Positions 23,300 to 34,789 of a stretch of 64,000 bases of DNA are shown here, one piece after another. The stretch's first letter is position 1, and each line of letters opens with the position of its first letter. This DNA is from Irpex lacteus (lineage: Eukaryota > Basidiomycota > Agaricomycetes > Polyporales > Irpicaceae), in assembly GCA_001986395.2 (NCBI GenBank), contig MQVO02000006.1, forward strand, positions 496,001 through 560,000, written 5' to 3'. Under the pieces are notes generated by a model. That model saw only the letters and a list, made by a program, of their open reading frames with translations, ran no database searches and had not been told where the DNA came from. Position numbers and translations under genes: made by a program.

Positions 23300-25412
23300 C
23301 GGTGAACACGCGACACACTCATTTTTTTCTCCTTTGCCAATATCCTATCGCCAGCTTCTGGATATTCTCCAAGTCCTTCTTGCCGCTTTCGGATTCTTGG
23401 GCTTCGCTGCTATCGGTCGCCGCCATTGGGCACGGTGCGACCTGCGTATGATTTATTCTTAAAGTTATTGAACTCGAGTCTTCCATTGGCCGAGATGTAT
23501 GTATTGAAGTTTGTAGTGATAGTGCGGATATACCCAGGAATGTTGAACTTTGTTTCGTAGGGCAATGCTACTACTCTACACTGGAAGTGGAATGTTCTGA
23601 ACGCATCGTTGTAAATTTTGCCTTCCAGCGAAAGTTGGTTTCTAGATACGCAGTACTTACTCAGTACTCAAGTACTCAACCGTCGTAACGAATACACATC
23701 TTGCCCGGTTACACGAAACCACCCGTATACTCTATTACCGCTTACCTGCGCGACTCGCGCCGGAGGAGGCGTTTATACGTCGGTAATAACACCGCACCCG
23801 TGTCTCTGGACCCATCGTCAGCCAATGGGACAACCAACCCAGACTCGTCCTACAGTCGAACCAGCCAACCACCTCACACGCCCTCATCAGAAACCCGTGC
23901 CTAAGTAGCTACGTAGCCTGAGAACGGCCGCGCACAAAACGGCAAGGAGTACTGTGCTATGATAGGCGGATACGAGTCCATCGTGCTTGCAGTGCTGGCC
24001 AGACCCATCAGTATCCGACATGTCCGGTTTCCAAGAAGTTTTGCTGCATTCAACTCGGTTTGCAACGCGTTTACTCGTCATCGCATTGGCCGGTCGGGAA
24101 ATGACATGGAGAACTGCGTACGCGTGGGTCTTGGTCCTTGGCATGCGGCGGTTGGTTCTCAATTACTTACGGAATCCGCATAAGACCATATTGCGGTATT
24201 GCCAGTGAGGCATTTGACTCACAGAAGTTCAGAGCAGCCTTCGACGCATTCATAAGTAAACTTGAGTTCATTATGCATTTCATTTCACTTCGTCATAGCA
24301 CTTCAAATAAGCCGCATGTTCCCATTTTCCTCGGAAGAACCTATCACAGCTCGCGATAGCGAGAGAGTGGGAGGTGGGAGGTTGGGACGTCCCCCTTTCC
24401 ACATCCAGCAACTATCCTCACTCCTCCTTCCCACTCCCATCACCAGCCAATCCGAGCTCGAGCTCTCATTGGCTCCATCAGCATCTCAGACGCTCACGTC
24501 CAGATTGGGAACATCCCATCACCGTGGTGGCGGTCCAGAAGCCAATCACAAGCGTTCTCGAGCACTCTCGCCAGAGTCGCGCCCCCACCCAGTCCGCACA
24601 AGAACGCTCTCGTATTCTCCTCGCCCGACTCGCCTTCGTTTCCTACTGGCTCCCCTGGCGAACCTCCTTGGAGCCAGTTTGCAAAACAAAAAAGACTGCT
24701 AAATAAGGAGCGAATTTTCGGGGATCTCGCTCGCGATGTGATCCCCAGACCGTCAGTATTCCTATCCTCAGCGAAAAGACTCGGCGGCGGTATACGGGAC
24801 TGGGTTGTTCAGATTGCGCGCTGCATCCCAATCCCGAGCCATTCCCGTACCATGTGCTCTATGAAATTACAACCTCGGAGTTTTCGCTTACCATAGATTG
24901 TCCCCTTGGGTGGCATCGGCCGCACACTGAAAGAACTGGAATGAGAACACGAACACCACTTGGGTTGCTCAGCGAGATGCAGTAATCGTACAAGTACACA
25001 GCAGAACATATGGGAGGTTACAGTAAGTTAGGGATGAGTTAATGCGTGGGGTCGATAATGATGATGATGATGAGAAGACGCGAAGGGGAGTATGTCCGAG
25101 GAACAGAAGCATGAGATACCGTACACTTCAAGCTCGGCTAACTCTCGCATCGTATGAATGTGTGCAATGCAAAGGGTGGTATCTAGAACGTCTATGGTGA
25201 CCCCGCCAGAGCGAGGCCGACCTCGACCTGAGACTTGCTCGCCGTCGAAGGCGATGCTCAGGGGTATATAGGCGATGTGCGCCAGCATGCCATCTAGAAC
25301 AGAGGTCATGTCAACACACGAACAGGAACGAAGACATTTGGAAATGCGTACCTCATGCGAGCTGGCCTGCTGGACCTGAAGAGAACAGACAGGTGAGCTG
25401 AACACGCGACAG
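23300..25412. other. 2.1-kb intergenic region with CCAAT boxes, no gene recognised
   Basis: Lies between two convergent 3' ends. Scattered CCAAT/ATTGG pentamers are present (about 23821, 24083, 24447, 24466, 24540). Several open frames of 60-146 codons exist on both strands but are Ser/Pro/Arg-rich with no domain. A minus-strand frame of 125 codons (25028-25405) directly below the next gene may be its 3' UTR or an unannotated exon; a (GAT)n run encodes a spurious His stretch in it. Confidence 0.4.
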
Positions 25413-26045
25413 TTAGCACATGAGCAGCTGCTGCTGTCTCGATGCGCTGTCCTGCACCATCCGCGTTATCCGCTGGCAACTCTCCATGCGAGCGTCGACG
25501 AGCTCCGAGAACATCTCCAACAACCGCGCACCAGGCTCAGTCGGTGGCGCCTTGAGCGGACGCGACTTCTTTGCCTTCAAGCCAGAGTTGCGGTGCGGGT
25601 GAGAGTTAATTCCATCGAGACGCAGACGCATCTTGTTCTTGCGGTGCGCCCAGCGTGAAGCACGAGCAGCAGATTCCTCGTCCGCGGTAGGGGATACGAG
25701 GTAAAGGTGAGAGTTCTCGGCGTCAGGATCAGGTTTGACCATCACGGTCTTCTGTGGTGGAGAGTCACAGAGTGTGGATGTGGAGGAGGCGGGAGAAGGC
25801 ATAGACTGGTCGTCTGAGGTCGGCGGGTAGAGCAGAGCATCACCGTCGATGCCCTTGGCAATAGCCATCTCGAGTGATGCGCGAGTGTGGTGGACCCAGT
25901 ATTGCTCCTGCTGATAGAATGTGCGGAGGTGGTCGAGCATGGAGACAGCGACGTGCGCCTTAGGGACCATTGCGGTCTCAGTGGGTGAGTGGGGAGGCGT
26001 GGGCAGAGCACCGCCTGCAACAGGAGAGGGCGAACGGAACTTCAT
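25413..26045 (-). CDS. Hypothetical protein of 210 residues
   Basis: Single open exon, function not recognised. It reads like a conserved protein rather than chance: an N-terminal SPSPVAGGALPTPPHSPTE segment, a helical stretch (VSMLDHLRTFYQQEQYWVHH...RASLEMAIAKG), a Ser/Pro linker, a basic nuclear-localisation-like stretch (HRKNKMRLRL ... KAKKSRPLKAPP), and a C-terminal helix (ARLLEMFSELVDARMESCQ ... DSASRQQQLLMC). No catalytic motif is visible. It could be a small nuclear regulator, but that is inference from composition only. The upstream region is rich in CCAAT boxes and shared with EMC10, which is transcribed divergently. Confidence 0.6.
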   Translation of the reverse strand: MKFRSPSPVAGGALPTPPHSPTETAMVPKAHVAVSMLDHLRTFYQQEQYWVHHTRASLEMAIAKGIDGDALLYPPTSDDQSMPSPASSTSTLCDSPPQKTVMVKPDPDAENSHLYLVSPTADEESAARASRWAHRKNKMRLRLDGINSHPHRNSGLKAKKSRPLKAPPTEPGARLLEMFSELVDARMESCQRITRMVQDSASRQQQLLMC

Positions 26046-27207
26046 GTTTGTTATGATAGCCAGGGTGGGCGAATATATGAACTGTTGTTGTGTGTGAGGG
26101 CGGGACGATGAGGCGGGAGGGTATTAGTGGGGGAGAAAGGAGGGAGGGGGCAGAACGGGCTGACCTTTTGTAGTGTGCGAGCTGGGAGAGAGTCTCGACT
26201 TTGATTGCTCTCCAGACGACGAGACAGACGGAGAGAAGTGTCTGGACCAGCGACGGCCCAATCACAGCGAGCGATGTGACTGGTCCAGACCAGACTCATC
26301 TCCTAATCCGTCATCTGGCCAATCCACGGTCAAAACGCTCAACCGGCCAATGGCAGCGAGTCCTGCTGCCTCCATTGGCTGCGGCTCCCTCTCGCTGCTT
26401 TCTGCACAGTGGCGGGCATGCTAGCGAGGGCGCATCAAAGGCAGTCGTAGTGGAGCAGAGCAGAGCACGGCCAACAAAGACGAGAGAGTGGGCAACGTGG
26501 TCCAGGGTCGCTATCCAGGATAGGCAGGTGAGCGATCAATTCTCCGTGCGTTTAGTGAGTGCAGTCGACGTTGGTTGGCTGGGAATGCGTTGTCACGGGC
26601 GCAGCCTGCCTGGATTTGGAGGCAGCTGACGTCACGGAGCTTGTTTGCGGCGATTGGCTGGGAACTGGCTCGCTCCACCCCTCCAGACACGAGTTATCGA
26701 CTCGAACACTACTCGAACCATGTCGAACGACCCAGCTCACCCAGCGCTCGCAAACCATACAACACCTGATGTCGATACTTAGCAACATGGAACCGCACAT
26801 TGAACAGGAAGAGAACGCTTTGTCGACATGCATTCCTTCTTATTTCCAGTCGGTGTCTGTGCACCATTGCAATCGGCAATGTGGTCGAACCGAGCTCACA
26901 CGAAGGCATCACGCAGCGCGAGGCTATTACGGGAGTACGCGGGCTACGTAGTGATTGGCTTGGTGGGATTGTATTGGTCGAACAGCTGAATCATCTCATT
27001 CTCACCCGGACTGTTCTTTTCAAAAACGACTACCTAATCAGGAAAGCTCTCGATTGGCCAGTCCTGGTCCAGGTGCTTCTTGGGCGCCTCAGCCCAGATG
27101 CCAACGAGCCAATCGAGGTTCAAAACGCCTGCTTCCAGACGCCGAATCACATCCTAATTTGGCAGACGCCCGCATCCTTGCTTCCGTCACTCGTCGGCCA
27201 ATCCAGC
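26046..27207. promoter_or_regulatory. Divergent promoter region with a dense CCAAT-box cluster
   Basis: 1.16 kb between the starts of the hypothetical gene (-) and EMC10 (+). CCAAT on the plus strand at 26258, 26319, 26347, 27109 and 27198; ATTGG at 26374, 26653, 26954, 26973 and 27053. That is ten in about 945 bp, against roughly two expected by chance. The last one ends 6 bp before the EMC10 ATG. In fungi the HAP/NF-Y complex binds CCAAT; its use here is inferred. Confidence 0.55.
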
Positions 27208-29090
27208 ATGGCTCTCATACGCGCACTGTGTCTGTCGCTGCTGCTGCTCGTCGTCCCGCCGTCGCTCGTCATCGCCAGCGACAACCCAGACGCACTTCGT
27301 GTCCTCCACAGGATCTACCATCCGTCGCGCCCCTCCGAGCCCTTCACCGACCGCGGCGCTCTTATCCTCACCCGCTCTGGGCCTGCAGCGGCTACCCCGC
27401 ATACATTCACCGCTGCAGTCAGGGGAGCCCACCTCCTTCCACATGAGTCTCTACCGCAGGACCTCGTTGGGCTCGAGCAGGCGTTCCAGAGCATCCTCGA
27501 GGAGCTCGCCACCAAAGGTCTGAGTGCCTCCAAAGCAAGTCAGGAGGTGCTCTACCAGCTCGCCCTCGAACACCCTGGAGACACCCATCATTCCCAATGG
27601 CACGTCTCTTCAGTCAAGGCGGTGAGTCTCCTGACAACACCCCCTTTCGAGTCTGTGATTCTTGCCGAGCACCGAGCGGCCTAGTCGCGGCCGAGCGAGC
27701 ACTGGCCGGCTGTACTTTAACTTTAATCATATCTTTTGGTCTCACCTTCCCCAGGCATACATCCGGATATACTGACACCTATTCCCCGCAATTCTAGTGC
27801 CACCTCGCCCAGAGCACATACGAGGACGTCACAGTCCATCTCTCTGCCAACACCTCCCTCCCGCCCTTCGCTCTCGACTACTTTGTCGGGCCCATCCCTC
27901 ACGACGGCTCTTGTCCGCGAATCCCAAAACGCACTAGCCCGAGAGCAGACACCCATGCCTCATCGGATGAAGCACGCCCCGAGACCCCGGTTGTGTCGTT
28001 CGCGAGCGTGGCGAGGCTGAACTCGACCGTGCACGTCAAGGCGCCGCGCGTGCCGCCTCTGTGAGTGGTTGCATCTTACATCTCTGCATTCCAACCCTTT
28101 TCCGGTTATCGTTCTTGTTTGTCTCGATTCGTGCATGCCTGCTACCAGACTCCTCCTGGACGTGTGAATGGCCTGCCGCCAACCGCAATCTGGTCTGGTC
28201 TGCTCTCATTGTGGTGGCAATCTCTTTCCTTCCTGCATCCAGTTCTCATTGCTATCGCTATTGCGGTACCTTGAACACATATGTCTAACCTCACCGGGTG
28301 GACGGAACGCCGCAGTCTTGCGCTCCATTATCACTTGTTCTCGAAGGCTTCTTGCACGTCCAGACACGAACGAGACACGACTAGCCACCAATTTCTCAGC
28401 TTCGTCCCCACCTTTTGATTTGTAAACTCTCGAGGTCATATGAGGTGATCTCTCGGCGAATATCCTCATCTCAGGCATCTCGTTATCTCTCGTTCCGCGC
28501 GAGTTCTACGCCTATCCATTCGGGATTCGGGTTCTCGGATAATTTCCCTTGACTGTGCAGCTTGCTCTGCAGTACCTCGATAACATGACACTGACCAATA
28601 TTCTCCCCTGCTTATGTTTCACCCATACTCCCCTGGTCCTTGTGCGCTCTCCACCTCCTATACCCCGCACCATGCCTCGCCCCGCCTTCCCTCTTTTCTG
28701 GACGCACAATACATCAACACACCACAATAACGATTGACTACCCATATCATTGTTCTTGATATGCCATTCTCGGACGCAGGCCTACCCTGAAGACACCTCC
28801 ACCCGTGAACGCGGAAGGCAATGTTGTCCAGCCCCCACCGGAGAAGACATTCTTGCAAAAGTACTGGATCTACATCGCGCTCGGGATGGCTGCTCTCGGT
28901 GCGTCTCTTACTTATCTCAACTACCTAGGCTTTTGCTCATGGACTGTGGCCTGACCTTGTTATCACGATGACGATGACGATTGTGACTCGGTATCTTTCA
29001 TGCGCTGCTTGGGTATGGATCGGCTGGTATGTAGCCCTTGCACCTGCGCCCCCAGAAGAGGAGGGACAGGGAAGCGGCCAGGGAAGGTAA
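27208..29090 (+). CDS. EMC10: ER membrane protein complex subunit 10 (EMC10)
   Basis: Lumenal/single-pass subunit of the EMC, the insertase for tail-anchored and multipass proteins in the ER membrane. Exons 27208-27621, 27798-28060, 28780-about 28900 and 29035-29090. Signal peptide MALIRALCLSLLLLVVPPS; beta-sandwich body with SSVKACHLAQSTYEDVTVHL across the first intron, as in EMC10/Sop4; then STVHVKAPRVPPLPTLKTPP and the C-terminal anchor FLQKYWIYIALGMAALALAP followed by PPEEEGQGSGQGR. The K-Y-W-I/M-Y-I core before a Gly/Glu-rich end is a family hallmark. Intron 2 is 719 nt, by far the longest in the window. The start at 27208 is chosen because the signal peptide begins there, although the frame is open upstream. 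Confidence 0.75.
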
Positions 29091-29420
29091 TGCTATGCTT
29101 AAGGAGTATATTATGAGCAGCGGGGTAAAGATGTACCGTACTTTGCAGAATATAGATGCAATTATTAGTGTATATGCCTCCAACCCCCACGGATATGCAA
29201 GATAAAGCGGTGAGCATCTACACTGGATACACGTCCTTCAAACGGGCAGGCAATGCTGCGTTGAAAGGGGATCTGCCTTCGACGAAGCTGTATATTCTGG
29301 TTATAGTTGATACAAATTCACTCTTATTCTACTTCATATACAGGTCACACGACCAAGTATCGCCTTACATCTACAGCAAAATACATCTGCGGCTTTCTGC
29401 ACTACCACCAAGGCCATCAT
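29091..29420. other. Convergent 3' intergenic region
   Basis: 330 bp between the stops of EMC10 (+) and PheRS beta (-), AT-richer than its surroundings and presumably made of the two 3' UTRs. No gene seen. Confidence 0.4.
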
Positions 29421-31826
29421 CTACTTGTTGTGTTCAACGGGTGACAAACCCCTCCTGAATGGCTCCAACGTGAACTCGACGGCCGAGCACGGGTAGCCGA
29501 TCTCGAATTTCTCGAGAACAGTCGGGTGGAGTATACCTAGAACACCGATTTCCTCGTCTTTGTCGATGGACAATGCAGCCTTGATAGTGTCGAGAGAGGA
29601 GCGCTTTTGTGGACGGCGATAATAGATTGTGGCGGCGCGACCGGGGAAGAAGGTTGGGTCTGTGTGGAGGGGAGAGAGTAATCAGCAATGTACAACGGTT
29701 TGAGGGGAATAAAGTGATGAAGGAAGGTGTAAACATACCCTCTCGCTCCTTGATGTAGTACCCATGTGTTGCCTTCGCATCGGTGCTTGCGATCCTAGGC
29801 ACCTCGAGCATCTGCATCGCCCGGTCAAGCATACCATGCACGACCTCGAACCCAGCGGTCTTGTTGCACCACACCGCCGCCGCGTGTCTCACATTCCTCG
29901 CCTGTCTCTCGGCTTTGCTGTCTTTGAACACCACGTCCGAGCTCTCGAAGACCCTGATCGGGAGAGAATGAGAACGATTCTCTCGGATGGTCTTGAGTAG
30001 GCCTTGGAGGAGGGACGTGCGGACGACTTGGAACTCGAGCGTCTTCGGGTTGGCGATGCGCACGGCTTGGGTGCCGTCGTCCTTGCGGTTAAGCCAGTCG
30101 AAGTTTTCCTCGTGGGAGCACTGATGGAGAGCATGAGTGTTGGTTGTCAACGCAAGACTTTCATGCGGAATATACTTACGAGGATCAGAGGCAAGACCTC
30201 AGTGAACCCGGCGAGTGCCCACTCCCTTCTGACAATATCACTCAACTTGCTCAGCTCCAGCGGTTGAGCAACTGTGCTCGTTGGTGGGAAACTATCTGGC
30301 AAGTTGTTGAAACCATAAGCGATCGCCGCGTCCTCCATCAAGTCGCATTCGTGCAAAATATCCGGTCGAGTAGGCGGCACCTGCACGGCAATGCTGTCAC
30401 CCGACGCGTCAGTCGCGTCCACGGTAGCAGTAAGTGTCATTCGCTCGAGCAAGTTAGCGACATCGGGTGCCTTGAGTGTGAGGCCAGTGCAAGAGTTGAC
30501 GTATGACGCATGTGCAGTCATGGGCAGGTAAGAGAGATCGGGAGTGATGCGCTCTGTTCCATCGGGGTAGATAACCTTACAGGGCTCAATGCTGCAAACG
30601 GACATGTAAGTGAAAGGGCCCTGGTGTCTTTGTAGAATGACCTACGTATAAGGATCTTCACAGTACTCGGAGAACATGGCAGTAATAATGTTAATCACAA
30701 TGCCCAACTTTGTCAAGTCTGTGGCTGTCACGTCGATCCAGACGTTGCGAGTGTTCAGCGTGATCTTGCTGTGGTCCGAGTTGATGATGGGCGGCATAGA
30801 TGCGACTTGCCGTGTAGAGTCATAGATAATCGGATAGACAGGAGAATCCTTTATGATATGGAGGTATTTTGCCAAATGTTTCTCCGACTACGTGAGGAAT
30901 TAGAATACAGGATAATTGGGAGAGTGATAACCGAACACACCTCGTAAAGCGTCATTAGCTCTTCAGCAGTGTAGGCCTTATCTTTGGACAGTGGTACAAA
31001 CTTGATGTCTTTTGGTGGCTGGGCTTCGTACGTAAAAGGCGGTTTCAAAGTATCAAGGTCGTGCGTGCCGATTGCCACGAATTGACGCCGTCTGCAGATA
31101 TTTTGGTGCAGCTTGTCTTGCAAGTCGATGAAGGACTCATAAGAGCGAGGTGTAAACTTGACGTTACGAAGTACAGCGCATGCGAAGTATGGTCGTATTT
31201 GCTTTGTCTGTGAAGATCTGATGAGTGACTTGAATACTTATGGGTTCATATACGAGACAAACCTCCGGTGCGATCTTTGCAGTGATGAAGTTGCCGTCCT
31301 TTGGATGTACAAGCTTGTATTGGGGAGGCTTGTCTTTTCCAAGGAAGACGCGCAAAGCGCGAGCGATACCCTCAATGCATAGGAGATCGTATCTGCATTG
31401 TATGTCAGTATCACGTCTGCTCGCATTCATCTGTACTGACCGACCTGTTCGCGGGTATCTCAATTTTGAGTTGCTAGAGAATCTATATTGAGTATACTCA
31501 GTGTACAATGCATAATCGGACGAACTCACAGGACGTTCTGCCGGTAGACCTTGTTTTCTCAATGCCTCAACCTCCTCGGTTGTCTATTCATGCAATGCAG
31601 CATCGTTAGATGGCGTTCAATCGAGCCATACAGTGCAGCCATGACGCACATCTTCATCAAGTTCAAGACCGAATTCGAACAGTAGTCGGTCGAACTCCTC
31701 GGGGGCTACGCAGGAGAAGCGAGTTGTGAATTACGAGTCATTACAACATTCGGGAATGAAGTACTCACTGTACCTGTAACCGAGGCGATCCCAAAGATCC
31801 TCCTTATCGACAGCAACGGTAGGCAT
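29421..31826 (-). CDS. FRS1: Phenylalanyl-tRNA synthetase, beta subunit (cytosolic)
   Basis: Editing and tRNA-binding subunit of the alpha2-beta2 enzyme that charges tRNA-Phe. The start at 31826 gives [18 protein letters not shown], the usual eukaryotic beta N-terminus, followed after an intron by [18 protein letters not shown]. Further on: [15 protein letters not shown] (B3/4 region), [16 protein letters not shown], the B5 region [30 protein letters not shown], and the catalytic-like core [24 protein letters not shown] with [10 protein letters not shown]. The final exon ends [21 protein letters not shown], stop at 29421-29423. About nine exons with introns of 45-70 nt. No mitochondrial presequence is seen, consistent with the cytosolic enzyme. 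Its partner alpha subunit lies 3 kb away on the other strand. Confidence 0.93.
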
Positions 31827-32068
31827 ATTATTGTTGCCTTAGGCGAGCGAGGTGAGATTGAAGTGAGTGGTAATTGAGAACAAGATAAGTTATACAAGCC
31901 TGCGACTCCAGTGATCGCCAAATCTCTTGCGAGATCTACAGTTACTGGCGCCTATTCGCTCTTACACTCGGCCCACCTGAAGTGCAGCTGCAGGCGATCC
32001 TGTTACATTCGTTCCTCCATCATCTTTACTGTACACTGAGGTGTCCATACAGATAGTATCCTGAACAG

Positions 32069-32767
32069 TTAATTCTTCCAATCTTCAAAGTCCAACCCCA
32101 CAGTCCCAAAAGGCGTATCAGGAATCTCCTTGAAACCTAATCTCGCGTAGAACTTCTTCGCATTCGCATTCCTAGGATCCATCCCCAACCATAGCCTGTC
32201 CAACCCTTTCTCTTCCTTCAAATACTTCACTGCATGTCCGATCAGCCTTCTCCCCCATCCCTGGTGCTGATACTGTGGCAGGATATTGATGTGCAAGTGC
32301 GCTGGGCTGAAGGCGATCTGGGTATCCGTGGCGATATGGGGGTTATGAATGGTGCGAATGTAGTGTTTATCTTGTGGCGTGAGGCTACGCAGGTGAGCAG
32401 GTGTGGTGTCGGTAACTTCGGCGTCGATAGCAGAGAGTGGATATTTCTCCAGATAGGGAGGAAACCATTTGACTACACGCGTTTGCTCGAACCCGCGTGT
32501 GTCGAAGCTGCCCAGGACGTAGCCTATTACTTCTCCTTCTCCCTCTTTACCCAATGAGGGATCGACCAACACGAACGCGAAACACTCCGGTAGATGGACA
32601 TACGGCTCTGCGTACATCAATCCGGGGAGTTCTCCGGCTGAGTGTAGGGATTCAGCTGATATTCCTGCGTCAGCTGTGAGAAGGCATATGCGCGAGACGG
32701 CGGGGGAGTCAGCAGCGCCAGCCGAACGGATAAAAAGGCCAGACTTAGTGACGGTGGTTCCGGCCAT
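32069..32767 (-). CDS. GNAT-family N-acetyltransferase
   Basis: Intronless gene of 232 codons. GNAT fold signs: the N-terminal strand-helix (SGLFIRSAGAADSPAVSRIC), strand 4 AHLHINILPQYQHQGWGRRL with Q-x-x-G-x-G/R as the acetyl-CoA pyrophosphate loop (motif A), and motif B RLWLGMDPRNANAKKFYARLGF. The Met at 32767 (MAGTTVTKSGLFIR) is preferred over one 17 codons upstream because the conserved fold starts there. The substrate cannot be told; it could be an amino sugar, a small amine or a protein N-terminus. It sits between PheRS beta and PEX2 on the same strand with no sign of co-regulation. Confidence 0.83.
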   Translation of the reverse strand: MAGTTVTKSGLFIRSAGAADSPAVSRICLLTADAGISAESLHSAGELPGLMYAEPYVHLPECFAFVLVDPSLGKEGEGEVIGYVLGSFDTRGFEQTRVVKWFPPYLEKYPLSAIDAEVTDTTPAHLRSLTPQDKHYIRTIHNPHIATDTQIAFSPAHLHINILPQYQHQGWGRRLIGHAVKYLKEEKGLDRLWLGMDPRNANAKKFYARLGFKEIPDTPFGTVGLDFEDWKN

Positions 32768-32999
32768 GCTGGGGCAATACGTACAAGTAGTACTGCAGAT
32801 TTTTACCTGAAGAGGCAAGTACTTATAAGTATCGCATCTGCGGACATGATAGCGATCGGCTCGTTATCACAGGCCAATCACGATGCCCCTTGTAGGCGTG
32901 TGGACGTTTACCAGCATATTGATTGGACAATGCAAGTTCGATGCAAGGGAGTAATGTCCACGAACTCCTTTCAACATTATATATCGTGACAAGGTAAGT

Positions 33000-34566
33000 T
33001 CATTCAGATTCTCCAGACTCGCTATAATCGCCGATACTTCCGCTCATGTCAGTGTAATCCACGTCTTCACTGCCATAATCGAATGATAGGTCGTCACTCC
33101 CATATTCACTCTCACCCCTCTCTATTTCCGACTCCAGCCTGTCCACTGCTGTGACTTCCTCTGCGCACCTTAGGCACTCCCACCTAGTTCCACCCGGCCC
33201 TGTTCCTGACGAATCATCCGCCGTACGAATCATGCGGCTTGTGATGCATACGTAACAGTATACATGGCCGCAATCTGTGATATATGGTGTATGTAGTGGA
33301 TGCTGTGGTGGCTCGTCTTCCGGACCCTCCGTAATATCCGGAGGAGATATCGAGCTTGAGGTAGCCGAGTAAGTGGGGTTGGCGAGGGACGTGAGAGCAT
33401 TGGCTGAGTCTGTTAGATTGAGGTTGGTAGACGCGTCTTCGTAGCAGATGGCACATTGGTCTAGAGGAAGAGACCAGTATTTTCCTTTGCGGGATCGACT
33501 CTCTTTGGTAGCATCTATTCGGGTGGCGATACCACATGCCGAACGTATTGGTGATGGGAGAAGGGATGAGAGGGTAATTTGTGAGGTGAACTTGTTTAAG
33601 CGTCGGCTGAGGGCTCGTGTGTTAATGAGTGGTAGAAGGAAGAGCAGAAATTCCTGTGCTATTTGTTAAACCACACGGCATCCGTAATTGAGTCTTGGCA
33701 CGTACTGTGAACGCATGCCAGACCATCTGGCGGTTCATGAATTCATACGAGACATCGCGTGATGTAAGTCGCTGTGTCGACACCAGACGCATTCGTAACA
33801 GACGGTCTGTCAGCGTGCGATATCTATCCTGACATTAACAAGTGAATGTGAATGGTTGCAACGTTACTCACCCCCCATCCCATAAGAACGCGACGAAGTT
33901 GAGCAGAGCAGACAAAGAGTGTATTGACTCGAGCCGCGTTAATAATTCCCATGCCTTTCGACGTCTATCTGACGATGGGGCGTCCGGCCAAGCCTGAGAC
34001 AGCGCATGTGCACGTATTCGAGTGTGCATGTAAGGTACTAATAGGGTGATAGCGCCATGTATCAGTAGAAGTTTGCGTGGTAAGCTGGAAACTGTGGCAA
34101 GATTAATTCTATGTAATATGAGCAAGCAACGTGCTCGACTGACCTGAGGAGACTCCTTCTTTGGAAGAGTCCAGTACATACTTCAAGCCTTGTAGCCTTG
34201 CTCCATAGCTCGCTCCAGAGTCCCACAGGGAAAATTTGTAGAGCGTGAGTTGGATGAGCAACGTTAACTCCGGTTCGAAACGGGCCTTGAACGCAGACTA
34301 CTCTTACAAGACCTTAGCGTACAATAACCAGTCCCCAACCTATCTTTTATACTCACGTTGACTATATTCAACGCTTTCGCCACCGGTTCCTGTAATACGC
34401 TCACCAACTCTTGGTCAAGTAACTCTGCGTCAAGCTTCCCTACGCGCGTGATTCGAGGTGTTGGGGACGATTGCTCGCTCAGTGACTGCCGTATATTTCC
34501 TAGTCGAGGCTGAGCTTCCTCCCATAGTCTCTGCCAGTGCGATGTGCTTGACGACGCGTGCGACAT
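33000..34566 (-). CDS. PEX2: Peroxin-2, peroxisomal RING E3 ligase (PEX2)
   Basis: Membrane-embedded subunit of the PEX2-PEX10-PEX12 ubiquitin ligase that recycles the PTS1 receptor PEX5. The N-terminal conserved Pex2/Pex12 region spans several exons: ELLDQELVSVLQEPV, FEPELTLLIQLTLYKFSLWD, SGASYGARLQGLKYVLD, then ESIHSLSALLNFVAFLWDG and FLLFLLPLINTRALSRRL as membrane segments. The C-terminal RING has CAIC, then DCGHVYCYVC and WECLRC, in C3HC4 order. About 57 residues separate the first Cys pair from the next, a long Ser/Pro-rich loop. The tail is acidic (ESEYGSDDLSFDYGSEDVDY). Start at 34566 (MSHASSSTSHWQRLW); an ATG at 34587 is also in frame. Divergent from PheRS alpha with 223 bp between starts. 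Confidence 0.87.
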
Positions 34567-34789
34567 CGTTGTGTTGGGGTTGAACACGAGCCAGCTGAGG
34601 AGGAAGGAAACAAGCCGGTGGCGGGCTCACAGAAGTGCATTCGCGATTCACGTGTAAAGCCATCAGATCGTGAATTGGATCTGAGATCTTGCAGTAATCT
34701 GCTTGACTCAGGCTTTCCCGATAATTATTGGAGAGCAACTTCTGTACCCCTCCTCCAAGTCCTCTTTGCCCCTCCAGACAATAATAAAC

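Noticed and set aside
25028..25405. 125-codon minus-strand frame with a His run, as a separate gene
   Set aside because: The His run comes from a (GAT)n repeat on the other strand; no domain. It is more likely 3' UTR of the gene at 25413-26045, though an exon cannot be excluded.
34264..34290. GGTTCGAAAC, resembling a tRNA B box
   Set aside because: It lies inside the PEX2 exon encoding KARFEPELTLL on the other strand; no A box or cloverleaf can be formed around it.
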